Shown here one piece after another: positions 30,989-42,376 of a stretch of DNA of 64,000 bases. A program made the position numbers and the translations under genes. The notes beneath the pieces are model-generated. The model made no database searches, had not been told where the DNA came from, and was given only the letters and a program-made list of their open reading frames with translations. The stretch comes from Allodiplogaster sudhausi (taxonomy: Eukaryota; Nematoda; Chromadorea; Rhabditida; Diplogasteridae), in contig CALZFC010000040.1 in assembly GCA_945643635.1 (NCBI GenBank), positions 2,753,501 through 2,817,500 on the forward strand. Direction: 5' to 3'. Positions within the stretch are counted from its first letter, which is position 1, and every line of letters begins with the position of its first letter.

Positions 30989-31308
30989 TTATGACGCATA
31001 AGTGAGCTTTTCTCCCGGGGAGCGACCGGCCTTAAGCCGGGTCGCTATCTCTCCTACCTTCCCGACCCCTTTCCCCTCTTCAACGACCACCACGCCTCGG
31101 ACCCAGAACCCTTCCCAGTCGCCTGAGGATCGGATTCCTCTCTGTCCCTTTCCTCTTGAGTAACAGTAAACCTGCTTGATAAACTCCTCTCTTTCTCTAC
31201 CTGGATGTAAGTCGCATGGGGAACAACAAGAATGAAGAAAGAACTAACTACCTGGATCGCAGTCGCATGGGGAACAACAAGAATGAAGAACAAACTAAGA
31301 AACATTCA
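30933..31308 (+). repeat. 3' LTR with internal tandem duplication
   Basis: Shares its whole length with the 5' LTR, including TATATAAG at 30975-30982 and the ACATTCA end. It is about 50 bp longer because a segment around CTACCTGGAT...GAATGAAGAA (about 31195-31290) is present twice. It overlaps the end of the retroelement ORF. Confidence 0.8.
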
Positions 31309-31649
31309 CTTTAGCAAACTCATATTCTCATGAAAGACAAACTTCAAAGAGGGGATTAAGTGAAAATAAGAAGAAAGACGCCAAAAACAAGATTGAAGTT
31401 TTCATATTAGCACGTGAATTTGATTTGATGATAAAAATTAGATCTGCAGGCAAAAAAATTTCGTAATTGTATATTCTTTGCTTAGAATTATAGAAATATG
31501 AATATTTAATGTCTTGATGTTTTCATCATTGGAATCCCACTGTGTTTCTAGTCATTACTCGTCACTTCTCCCCCCGCGATCGGTCGCCTCGCTTCTTCTC
31601 TCTCCCAACTACTTACTGATCTCTCTCACTCTCCCTCTCTCTCGACCCC
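31309..31649. other. Upstream spacer of PH-like copy B
   Basis: 341 bp between the 3' LTR and the first ATG of PH-like copy B. It ends in a CT-rich stretch just before the start codon. No gene is visible. Confidence 0.45.
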
Positions 31650-33904
31650 ATGCAGCCCCCTATTGAAGGCCGCCCTACTCAAATGGCCAACTTTACTATC
31701 TCCTCAGATCTCATCACGGTAATTTTTTTGAACGAGCTTTTTAACATTTTAAATCTAGAATCTACGCATTTAGACAAGTGTGATGCCCGAAAATCGATTT
31801 TTCCGCCTGAGTGACAAGCAGGCGATGATTGAAGGAGAAATCATGAGCTACACGACTAGCAAGGTTAGAAGGCCCACTATTCATGAGGTGGAAGCGCCAA
31901 GATAGCGCCGCCTAGAAAGCGGTGGTAGTGAAGCGAGCAGAGGATTCATGCTGATTAGCATTCGGAATGCGGGAAAGTGTTTCAAGTGAGATTCATGCTG
32001 ACATTAGCGACCGCTGATTGTGAGCTAACCAGAAGAGACCCAATGAGCAGAGAATAGCAGATACTTGCAGGGCTGGATCCGTAGTTCATCCTCGAAGGTG
32101 GCCGTCCGGCACTGCGCTCTCACTCGCCGCGGCTTCCTCCTCATCTGGATGCAGCACACCAAAGGCAAGCTGCCCTTTTCTACATCCGCAACAACATTCT
32201 ATTTTGAGGATTCGTGCTGCGGCTTCGTAACGCGAGCAACGTCTCAACGGCAACGGAGAATGTCAGGGCTCGGGCTGGAGGAATCAGGGTCAGCAATGAT
32301 CACACTCAAAGATCGCTTCATTAAAAACGTGGACAGAATTCATCGTTCCTTCAGCGAGTCTGCTGCATCAAAGTTCACTTCTCATTCGGGACGGTCAACC
32401 TCATGTTCTCGGGCGAAACGGACAAGGTTTCCAACTGTGTCATCTTTATAGCGTTGACAATAAACAAGTCATTCTATATTCAAGAATGTTTCATTTGAAA
32501 ACAGTTAATATATTAAATGCCATGAAGCAACCAGGAAATGAAAGGATATTTTAGGTTCGCACTTGGCGGGATGGAATTGTGGCTGGCGTGGAGAATCGGG
32601 AAGTTGTGGAGGACGCCCCCGGGACTGAGGGTGAGCAAAGGCACAGTGCATCCACTTGCTTCGTAACTCATTGCACCATTTGCAGGATCGCAAAAGGCTC
32701 TTCAGGCACCTGCGGCCTCGACCTCGAAGGTTGGAATGGTGCTCCAGTCATGCCTTGCCTTCCAACCTTTCTTTATTCCAGTCCGGCTTTGAGTGGAATC
32801 CGGCCTTCCGGAACCAGCTGCGCCGCCGTCTCGAGCTTTCTTCGTCTGCTACGGTGGGTCTTCTTTCTCATCATGCCAAGCCAATCCATTCTCGCTGAGC
32901 AGGTGAAGATGGAAACTATCTTCAGCCGAGCATTCGAATCATCGAAGTAGATGAGAATGGTGACGAGAAGAAGGAAGAGCAGCCAACCGTCAGCCAGGAC
33001 AAGGAATCCCGGAGTGAGATACCAGAGAAGGTCGAGGAGAACGAGCAGCAGAAGGGGGGATGGAGTCTCTTCGACTCCCCTCCCAGTGCCACCCACTCCA
33101 GCCACAGCCTCCCTGCCATGACGCAACACATCGAATCGCTTGATCTGGCTAGTTCTTACAATAAGACTACAAGACCTAAAGGAGGCGAGTACCAGGTATC
33201 GAATGATTCTACAGTAGTACATTAGGGCCATTTTGAGTTCATGCCTGCAAATAGTTGGCCCGCCTTTGTTTTTGATGCGTGCGAAATAGAGTACCTGGAA
33301 CCTAGATCGCACAGGAAAAAAATATAAAAAAAATGTAACTTTGCTACAAGCAGAAAACAATAGGTTCAAACTTTCTGGAGCCACGTTTTAGGCAACTGTG
33401 AACTGTTAAAAACCACGTGTTTTGCAGGACCCGCAGGGTCAATGGAAAACCTTTCGATGAAATTCAGCGCTCTCCGTATTAGCGAGCCTCGCGGAGCGGT
33501 CCGCTCTTGCAGTATTTGTATTTTGCAGATACATCAAGCAATGACAGACTCCCTCTCGAGTGAGTCCTTCTGAGCCTTCCCTTCGGAAATGCTATGGTTG
33601 ACAGATCCTTGCTCGGAATACCAAGTCATCGCGCCCCTCCAGTTGAAGCCATCGACAGAACAGACAGGGGCATTATCATCATTATTTGCCAACCTTCCAA
33701 GAGGGAATGTATTTTAAAATGTTTACAAAATAAAGGGAAAAATATCTGAATTGTTTGTAGACGCTCTCGAATGTCAACAAGAGCGTCGTTCTGTACAAGA
33801 AGAACCCTCTTGCGTTATCTGCTCCCGTTGCCTCCGAGGAGCTGCTTAAGGGGCCTCGTCTGCACTTCTTCGACATTCCCTCTTCCATGCTCACTGTCAG
33901 CTAA
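31650..33904 (+). CDS. PH-like-domain protein, family copy B
   Basis: The best-resolved member of the three-copy family. Exons: 31650-31718, 31774-31863, 32071-32164, 32209-32288, 32355-32426, 32555-32630, 32686-32729, 32782-32853, 32926-33195, 33529-33559, 33605-33708 and 33761-33904. Phases are consistent throughout. The PH-like core includes GWIRSS, RHCALTRRGFLLIW, GFVLRLRN, VNLMFSGETDK and VRTWRDGIVAGVE. After it come a basic FEWNPAFRNQLRRR helix, a long acidic Glu/Lys/Gln-rich low-complexity exon, and a C-terminal RLHFFDIPSS block. The donor after exon 3 is GC (AAAG|gcaagc). Cytoplasmic adaptor-like function is inference; I do not recognise an orthologue. The last exon may instead splice onward at GTCAGC (33895) into the downstream C2H2 frame by a 46-bp intron in matching phase. 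Confidence 0.75.
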
Positions 33905-33940
33905 TCACACTCCGGCATATAGAAAGGAAGGCTTTAGCAG

Positions 33941-34522
33941 ATGACTTCCTATGTGGCGGAGAAGAAGGAAGAAAGGGAGGATCAGACAACCGTCTACCAT
34001 TACGAGGCATGGCAGAGTGAGCGGCCAGGGGAGAGCGGGAAGGAGACGGCCTTGGCTGGCATGGAATGCCCCCTCTGTCCCTTCTACTCCAGCAACAGCG
34101 TCGCCTTCGTGAAGCAGCACCTCGAAGCGGAGCATCTCGTGAGTGGCAATTCAAAATGTCTTCCCCGCCTCATCGTCTGTTTCTCCCTCTGCAGCACCGT
34201 GCTCCTGCCCAAACTTGTCTCGCTATCCCCCTGATTCCTGCTTCTCCAGCCAATGCTGCTCCAGTTTCTGCTTCGCAGGATGTTCTCATGGTCATTGAAT
34301 GCTATTCTTCTGCCCTCTCCACCATCCTCCCCTTGCCTTGCAGACTCGTCTCTGCCTGCTCTCTGCCACTGTCTCCATCCTTCTTCTTCGGTCTGCCAGT
34401 GCTGAGAGTGTCCACGCCGCACTCGCCCTCTACAATGCCGAGGTTGTCAGGGAGAGCTGCATATCACTTACCTCCCTTCATTGCAGGTGACAAAGATCCT
34501 GGAGCGTCTTCCGAGCCCTTGA
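33941..34522 (+). CDS. Small C2H2-like zinc-finger protein, or 3' exons of PH-like copy B
   Basis: The frame starts MTSYVAEKKEERED and includes one C2H2-like motif (ECPLCPF...KQHLEAEH) before a GTGAGT donor near 34139. Later exons are less certain; one encodes a hydrophobic/helical stretch ending ALALYNAE (about 34344-34440), and the last encodes VTKILERLPSP then TGA at 34520-34522. The ATG is directly preceded by TTTAGCAG, a good splice acceptor, and lies only 36 bp after the stop of PH-like copy B. This fits either a trans-spliced downstream gene of an operon or cis-splicing onto copy B. No function is assigned. Confidence 0.45.
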
Positions 34523-35312
34523 AGGATGCAACAGAGATCCCTCGCTACTTCTTCTGCCACATTCTCCCTTCCCTCTTTCCTTTCTATATTCTTCTTTCCA
34601 CACCATGCCTCTCACCCACCGACCTTCAAGATCTACTAACATGACAAAGCATCAGAGATACCTGCAATTCCAAATGGTTGCATTTCAAAGTTCCCACGAT
34701 GGAAGTTATTCATCAAAATAATGGACTGAGCAATTGAGCATGAATATCCAGAAGGATGAAGTCTATGAGTACATAAATTGGTTCAACTGGTGAAACTCTC
34801 TTTCTCTTCCCATCGGCTTACGATCTCTCTCCTTATCCCTCCTCGCATTTATTCTCTCTTCAAGCCTCCTTCAGACTTATACTCACTAATTATTCTACTC
34901 CAACTCCAATAACCAGAACCAGGCCTCATACCTGGTTTCGCTATGCTAGATTTCGCAGTCATCTCCCCCAGCCTGCAGCTGCCTGTGAGGTTCAGAAACG
35001 GGGTCAGGAAGTGACCAGGTGAGAGCGAAAGTAGCGACAAGGTTATTACTGCTTTCACTAATTTTCTTCTGTCTCCTCTGCTTCTTTCACTCTTTAAGCG
35101 TCTTTCCCTTTTCTTTATTGTTCACTGCGCACTCTCCATCTTTTGCCTTCTCCACAGTGTTCATAGCAATTCACAATGAGATTCACTTCATTTATTCAAC
35201 ATTATCCATCCTATCAACGATGAGATGAGAATAAAGTGATGAGCCATTGTTTACTTTTCGCCACTTTATTACTATCAAAGCTTTTTTACTCTTTGTTGTC
35301 GTCGATTCAGAA
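34523..35312. other. Intergenic region
   Basis: About 790 bp with CT-rich patches between the C2H2-containing unit and the NOAH-like gene. Only short frames without motifs are present. The proximal part presumably holds the promoter of the NOAH-like gene. Confidence 0.45.
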
Positions 35313-38300
35313 ATGCCCTCTCGTCTGCGTCTCCTTCTCTCGTGTGCATTATTATTTCTTTTGTTATTGGATCGCTTGGTTTACGGTAAGATTATTCTTC
35401 GATTCTTTGGTGATTTTTCCTTTGCTTGGATCTTATTTTGTTTCATAATTAAAATTACAAACTATTTGAAAAAAATTCTTGAAGCAATGACTTGTGAGGA
35501 CGGAACGGAGGTGACTTATGTGAGGGCCGACGGGGCGAGGCTCATGGAATTTGCACCTGCCACACTCAAGGAATTGACCCTCAACTCATGTGCTGCCGCT
35601 TGCACGAACAATGAGAAGGTGCCCATTCTCGGTTGTTCGTATTCTAGATACCAGAAGAGAGTAGTCTTGCTTCTTCTACGAGTGAGTTGCTAAGGGAGTG
35701 AAGTGCGCGTCGTTCGAGTACGACTCGGCAGTGCAAGAGTGTTCTCTTCACTCGAACAGCGGCCAGCCCTTCGGCTCTTCCGTCCTCGCTCGCACTGACA
35801 AGGGCCGTGCTTTCTTCGAACGCGTCTGTCTTCCTCGTTAGATACTTTCACTCTTCACACTCTCATGACCTCCACGAATTCCAAAAAAAAACATCTGAAT
35901 GATATACATACATATACATATTGTCCACATGTACATACACAATTGTGCAGCCTCGCTCCTCTGCCCGACTCCCTACGTATTCGAGCGTTTCCCGCAGCAC
36001 ACCCTGCAGGGCCACGCTCTCGAGGTGCAGAGGGTGCCCCCCGGCCAACTCAGCCACTGCCTCGCTCTTTGTCTCTCTGCATCTCACAAGTATTTCATCT
36101 CATACTTTCATTGTGATTCCTTATCATTGAAGTTGTAAGTGTTAAAACATTTACCAGATTGAACATGACCTGTTACTCTGTGATGTTCTTCTACGAGAGT
36201 GGCGAGTGCATTCTGAACAGAGAGACTCGTTCTACGGCCGCCGCTCTCTTCGCTCCCGTTCCCGAGGGGGAGGACGTGGTCGTCGACTACTTCGAAAACA
36301 ACTGCCACGATGGTTGGAATGAGAGAAGGCTAGAACTGTTGTTAGAATGGAGTGCTCTAGTTGCCTGCTCGCCATCCTCTGCCACTCTTCACTGGCTCCG
36401 CTCTGAGACTTTCTCCATCGGCCACGACAAGGATGTCATCATTGGGAGCATGGAGGAGGATGACTGCCGACGACTCTGTCTGGTCAGAGCGAGAAAGGGG
36501 GAGAGAGAGGGAGACTGAAAGAGAAAGAGAGAGAGGGAGACCGAAAGAGATAGAGAGAGCGAGTGAGAGAGAGAGAGAGAGTAAGAGAGAGAGAAAGTAT
36601 GAGCAAGAAAGGGAGAGAGAAAAGAGTATAGAATCTGAGAGAGTATTATACATCATTGTTAGGAAAACGGAGTTGCCGGCGAAAGATTTCCCTGTCGCGC
36701 CTTTGTGTACTCTTCTGGCAAGAAGGAATGCCATCTCTCGGCTGACTCTGGTCTTCTTCCCTCAAATAAGGTCTTTCTTTTTGATATGTATGTTAAAGTT
36801 TACTGATCATAATATTCCTCAGGCAAGCGACTCCTTTGCCTTGTCTGCAATCTCTTCCGGATCCTATCTCGAGAAACGCTGCCTACGAAGTTGGCCAGTT
36901 TTATCCTTACAAAGGGTTGGATTAATGGTGTGACCCTAACTTGAGCTCGTCTGACATGCAAGGAAGCGAGCTTCGAGGTCGTTGTGAACAAGCAGCTCGC
37001 GAATTCGACACTGAAGGTTCGAATGATTGATTATCAGTTGTGAGTACTTGCTTCAGACGATAGAAACTGCGAGTGTCAACGTGTGTCTGGAGGCCTGCAT
37101 CGATGCGGCCGACAACTGCTCTTCCGCCACTTTCAATTACGAATTGGTCACTCTTTGTAATCCATTGTTTCTTTCATTCAGTCTGATCATTTGACTTTCT
37201 AAAAATCGTTATTATAAAAAAATTATTTTCCGAAAAATGAACGTTTTCCAGGACGAGTGCTACCTGAGCGAAGAGTCCCAGTACACAGCGCCTTCCCGAT
37301 TCATGGCAGCCAATAGCTCTGATTACTTTGACAAGGTTTGTAGTTATCAGAACAATTGTGAAAAGAGTTAATCCTATTGCCATTCTGAAATGTCAATTTC
37401 TTGAGATTTGTGAGTTCGAGCCGCCGCCAGCACGCGCCCTGGCAGCCACGTCCGCCCCTCCCAGATCGGACTTCCCGACCCTCGCCTCCCCCTCTCCTGC
37501 TCTCTCCACTCTTCCCGTCGACGCCTTCCCTCCCTCTGTCTCTCCTATTCCTCTCCCAACCACTCAGCAAGCTGAGAATGGCATCTTCGATGATCCATCA
37601 ACGCGGCCGCAGAAGGATGACCACAGGGTACTCTGCTGCCTTTCTCTAGTTGTTCACACAATGCAAGTTTACAAGTTTATTCCACAATGCCACTGGCATA
37701 TTTGTTACCAAAATATGTCCTCGTTTATCATTCTTGTTGAAAAAACCAACGACCGATCTATTGTATTTCGAAGGCAATCGATGAAGCCGGGCTGGATAAT
37801 TTCTTGGAGAGCCACTCTTTGAGCAGCAACGAGTTGATGGACAGCGTGGACGACTCCTCTGCCACCGTCTTCAGGGAGCAGCCGCAGCAAGAAGAACAAC
37901 GAGTGCATGCTCGTCAGATTTTCACGGACTTTCTCTTTCCTTGGGAATCGTTTAAAAAGCGATTGAAAATATTGAAGCTAATCAAAATATAATGGAATAT
38001 GAAATGTATGTATGTATTTCCAGAGATGCGAACGGAGTGTCGGCTTTCGGGAATCTCTCTCATTCTCGAGTTTGAGCACCCCACCACAGGCGCTGTTTTC
38101 GTCAAGGGTTGGTTATATTGTATTTATTTTTTCTTCATGGATTGGGTACAAGATTACGGCCTTGCAGAATCGTTCTCTTCCTGCCGCACTCTCTTCACGG
38201 GCGCAGCCTCAGCGACTCTGGAGATTCCCTTCCCTCGCAGCGACGATCCCTCTCCGCGCTGTCCGGGAGAGGAAATTGTATCATTCCGTCATTGTCTCGA

Positions 38301-39927
38301 CTCTTATGCTGAATTGTTCACGAGTGAGTGACAATGAATGTTCCTTCCCCTTCCTTTCAGCGGCCTGGCTTCTGGTCCTTCGTCGTTGTTGTGCAGCGGA
38401 ATGCATTGAATGCACCATCTCTCATGACGTCATCCGATCGTATTTTCAACGTCACCTGCGACTTTTCTTCGCTCGCTGACGACGAGAAGCTGGAGCTTGA
38501 GTAATTTGAGGAAATCATTGAATAAAACGTCTAAGTGGTACTTATTAGATCTATTCTAGAGTTAGATTGAGATTTTAACTTTTTTTACTTGAGCTCAAGC
38601 GGCGGTTCATCGGAGGCTGCGGGGAGTGGCCGAGTCTCCATGAGCATTCTCAGGGCAGGCGCTCCGGTCTCCTCCGTCGCCTTAGGGGAAGAGGCGAGTT
38701 CCTCCATCCTTTCTTCTTCCTGTCCAATTCCCAACGATGTCAGGTGGAACTGCGCTGGTCGATCCACGAGAAGACGGAGGGGGAGGAGCCTCGCCTCGGC
38801 TACTTCGTAAATGAGTGCGTGGCAGAGAGAATCGGTGGCCCGCCCCCTCAGCCAGAGCCACTCACTCTCGTCAAGGACGGGTTTGGTGGAGGAGCCAAGT
38901 GGAAGGAGAACATTCCATGTCCCTTGAGATGCCCCGAGGAGACAGTCCGCACTCGACTCATGCGCTATCCGATCATTGCTGTGGCTGGAGGGTTCAGCAC
39001 CAAGATGAAGGCATGCTACTCCTTCTTTGGCAGACATTCAAGGAGCAGACTTAGAGCTTGACAAAAATAACCACATGTTTCTTAAGAAGCAAGGAATGAA
39101 ATGGGATTAAAGTGCGATATTTGTAGGTGTTCCGCTTCGACGGGTCGCGTCGCGTGCGAGTCCGCTGCACGGTGGATGTCTGCCTGGATCAGTGCCCGCC
39201 GGTTCGAGTCTTCTTTCTCTCTGGAAGACAAGGAAGACTTCTTGAAGGTGTTATGCGAGAGTGGAGAAGAAGACTCCATCGAGGCAGTCCAGAGTTACGG
39301 AAGAAGGAGAAGACAATCCATGGCAGAGCTTGGCAGCATGATGAGAAGGCTCCGGCCGCAGTTCGACGCGCGCAGTCAGGAAGAGGAAGTGGCACGGAAA
39401 CCACTGGTTAAATCCATTTCAGTTTTTGAACCACAAATTTATCTAATATGTAAAAAAAATCTTTCTCGGTTTTGTTTTGGAAGGAAGAGAAGTTTAGAAG
39501 CGCCCCGGTCGAGAGAGAAGTGTCACCATTGGCACGCTCACGATTGTGGACGGAGAAGCAGTGCAGCTCGACAGCACAGCAGACAAGGCACAAGAGAATC
39601 GTCAGTCCCTTGCTTCTAACCTAGCACTTCAGCGTAATCTATGAGAAATCTTTGCATTTGAAAATCAATTCCTGGAATTCTTTGGCAGTGCCGCAATCAG
39701 TGGACGGCGCTCTACAGTCTCCATGTTCATATTTGTCTTCCTCTCTCTGTCTCCCTCGTTTGCACGCTCTCTCGGCTGCCTCTGTCGCTGTGGTTCTCCT
39801 GATCCTCCAGCTCTTCCTTTTCCTCAACTGCCTCCGTCACTCCTGGCGCCGGAGACGCGGAGTCCACTCTGCGGAAGGCGCGGCGTCCGACTGCGCGGCG
39901 TCCAGTCAGCGTTCCCTTATGAAGTAA
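35313..39927 (+). CDS. NOAH/NompA-like PAN-ZP transmembrane apical matrix protein
   Basis: Secreted or membrane-anchored component of apical extracellular matrix (sheath/precuticle). Exon 1 (35313-35385) encodes a signal peptide (MPSRLRLLLSCALLF). Successive PAN/Apple modules follow: about 35485-35836, 35951-36312, 36361 to about 36910 and about 36962-37336, each with paired cysteines such as NSCAAAC, SHCLALC, DDCRRLC and CLEACID. A Pro/Ser/Thr-rich linker (about 37420-37630) leads to a bipartite ZP domain. ZP-N starts RTECRLSG near 38028. ZP-C contains GYFVNECV, DGCPEE, FRFDGSRRVRVRC and DVCLDQCPP. A furin site GRRRRQS (about 39297-39317) follows, then a transmembrane helix (LSAASVAVVLLILQLFLFLN) with an RRRR stop-transfer and a short tail. 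This order matches Drosophila NompA and nematode NOAH-1/NOAH-2; I cannot say which. The intron at about 36483-36662 carries GA repeats. Confidence 0.85.
36510..36630 (+). repeat. GA-rich microsatellite in an intron
   Basis: Interrupted GA repeat filling most of an intron of the NOAH-like gene, similar in composition to the tracts in the first 13 kb. Confidence 0.8.
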
Positions 39928-40763
39928 AAGATGGAAGGTGCAATGCATAAACTGCTCAGCATCAACTGGCCTCTCTTCCTCTTACCACCACTCTTCCGTC
40001 ACTTCCTCTCACTCTCCTTGTTCCTCTCCTGCATCTTCTCCATCTTCTCCTTCTCCGCCACTTCTTCCCCCTCGAACCCACCACCAACAACTTCGTTCAT
40101 GTAAGGCCCCACTTCGTTCACTTTTCTTCTACTATTCTCATTCTCATTGCAGCTTATGGGTACCAGAGGAAAGCAACAGATCTTCGTCGATCCAGGTTCC
40201 ATTCTTGAATCTAATTGTGAAGCGAAGAAAAGTCTGTTGGATTCTTGTGTCTGAAATTAAGGATGACAAGACCATCGGAAGATCTCCTTTAACGCCCGTC
40301 AATGTTAAAACTGCCATATTACTTTGTCACGGTTATTTGAAAAAAAATCAAAGTATGAACCTTTTTAAATTTCTACTTCCAAAATAAATTTAAGAGATCA
40401 TAGTTACAATTGGCGATCATCTCTGCTACCGTGAATACCTCCTCTAATTTTTCGCTAGATTAATGCCATTTAATAAAAATTTCTTCATTATTGTGTTGCC
40501 TCTTCCATTCCATTCTACTGTTGGTGAAGATGTTAAATATATACACATATGCATATAAAAGGACGTGCTAATTTTATTTTTTTTATCGAGTAGCTTGAAA
40601 ATTAGTCAGTTAGGAAGAGTGAGACTCCTTGAGGGAAGAGAAGGGAAAATATAGACGAAGGAAGACGTTTAGAAGCTGGTCTCGTTCGATGAGTCGTGGA
40701 CGCTGAATTAATAACTTGATTTTCTTTCCCTTCAGCCCTCTCTTCCTCTCGGATTGAAACTCG
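39928..40763. other. Convergent intergenic spacer
   Basis: Between the NOAH-like gene (+) and PH-like copy C (-). A 149-codon frame at 39938-40387 is Ser-rich at its start and has no motif; I treat it as chance or 3' UTR. Confidence 0.45.
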
Positions 40764-42376
40764 TCACACTTGAATTGGAAAGGATGAATATGCATACAAG
40801 GTGCTGGGAGGGCGCTTCTGGCGGCATTCCTTCTGCTTGGCCAGTTCCTCTGTGACGCTGCGCAGAGATGCAAGATTCTTCCGAATCTGAAATCAGACCT
40901 TTGAACTTGCCTCTCGAACGGAAGATTAACGTAACCTCGATGTCGATCTCGTTGTACTTGGCGCGGTCAGAGACGGCGGCAGAGCGGGCAGCAATGAGAC
41001 GCATGACAGTGGAGGAGAGGGACAGCACCTCGCTCGCCCCCGACTGTAAATCATTTTGAGCGGAATCAAATCAAGCTGGTTCAAGAGTATCCAATAAAGT
41101 CGACTCTCTATACAATAAAGAACTTTGCATATTTATCTCCAATTCCGTATTCTAGTTGTGCGAAAGAGTGGTCAGAAGAAACCTTTTCACATGCAGTTTT
41201 TGCACTCCCAGAAGGTGCGGGAGTGAGATCGGGAACTGGAGAAGGTTGAGTGGTGGCTGGAGAGGAGAGAATGGGCGAGTCGGGGACGGCCCCAGGGAGG
41301 GGCTGTGGTTGAACTGGAGAAGGGGGAGTTGTGGATGGAGAGGAGAGAATGGCCGAGTCGGGGATGGCCTCAGGGAGGGGCTCCGGTTGCTCCTCGGAAG
41401 ACTCCTTCAAATGGTCAACCTTGACTTAAGAGACCGGAAATTATAGAAAATAACCTCGCGCGACGAATCAGATGAAAGGCACGGGGTCTGCGGGGTTTCA
41501 CGTTCTACAAGATGAAAACATTAATATGAGCTGAAGATAGGCGATCTTAGACATTGCTTCCATTTCCTTTCCATCGTACCTTCGTCAGCTCCGTTTGTAG
41601 TTGTCGTTGAGAGGCGATTCTCGAATGCCGCGGTGATTCCCTCCCGCCAGCCGCGAATCTAAAGTATTTTAATAATTCAAAAGGCTAGCAAAGAGAGCAG
41701 ATTTATTTCATTATTAGCCTTTTTTGTGAATATTTTCAGCAACCTTCTCAGCATCTCCGGAGATCAGAAGATTGACCATTCCGAACGGGAAGAAGACTTT
41801 GATGGTACAATGCAGCTGAAAGATTAGAAAAGGATTGAATAGAACCGGGAACAGAAGTTAACCTTGTCGCCTCCGCTGCCACTCACATTTTCAGTCAAAA
41901 CGGAGACCTTCTCTGCTTTCCGAAGTCTCAGCACGAATCCTAAAACAATATTAGTTTTTGATGGCAGAATTGAAATGATAAAAGAGTGCCTTTGGTGGGC
42001 GAGATCCAGATGAGCAGGAAGCCACTGCGAGAGAGCGCGAAGTGTCTGCTGGCCTTCTTCCCACTTCGCTTGCCCCACCAACGCTGTAAAGTTAATCGTC
42101 AAGAAACTTTATTAAAATATCCTTCCCTCACGGAATATAAAAGTAAACCTTGACACTGATGAAGCAGAGAAGATCCCCTTCGATGGTCGACTCGTTCCCG
42201 CTCAGTTCGAAGTGACGGTAGTCCGACATCTCACTTGTCTTCAATTAAATTGTATTTGGTCACATTTGAATACCAAGTTCTCAATCTCGTTTGTGTTTTT
42301 CTATGAAGTAAGTTTTTAAATTGTTTTTGGAAAAAACGACCTTGACGAGATCCTTGGAAATGATGAAAGACGACAT
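40764..42376 (-). CDS. PH-like-domain protein, family copy C
   Basis: Third paralogue, on the opposite strand. Exons: 42341-42376, 42149-42238, 41990-42083, 41863-41939, 41744-41815, 41580-41658, 41455-41504, 41183-41419, 40936-41043 and 40764-40886. Exons 2, 3 and 5 are 90, 94 and 72 bp as in copies A and B. It starts MSSFIISKDLVK, then EGDLLCF, RHFALSRSGFLLIW, GFVLRLRKAEKV and RGWREGITAAFE. A Pro/Ser-rich segment with two similar EPLPEAIPDSAIL / PLPGAVPDSPIL units leads to a helical C-terminus (SSTVMRLIAARSAAVSD...LASLRSVTEEL) that may form a coiled coil. The exon 3 donor is GC (AAAG|gcactc), at the same site as copy B's GC donor. Function unknown; a PH-like membrane or protein adaptor is inferred. 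Confidence 0.75.

Larger units (their letters stand above)
25964..31308 (+). mobile_element. Degenerate LTR retroelement
   Basis: Two related long terminal repeats (25964-26286 and 30933-31308) bound about 4.6 kb. Both begin TGACCTC and end ACATTCA, giving TG...CA ends, and share a TATATAAG box and a GC-rich core. A primer-binding-site-like TGG sequence follows the 5' LTR directly. The interior has one long open frame (29801-30988). I find no reverse transcriptase, RNase H or integrase, so the copy cannot be autonomous. No target-site duplication is evident (5' flank GTCGCC, 3' flank CTTTAG), and there is no purine tract before the 3' LTR. It may therefore be a deleted or recombined composite. 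Family (Gypsy or BEL/Pao) cannot be decided without the pol domains. Confidence 0.75.

Noticed and set aside
39938..40387. 149-codon + strand frame after the NOAH-like gene
   Set aside because: Ser-rich low-complexity start, no motif, and it begins just after a well-supported stop codon.
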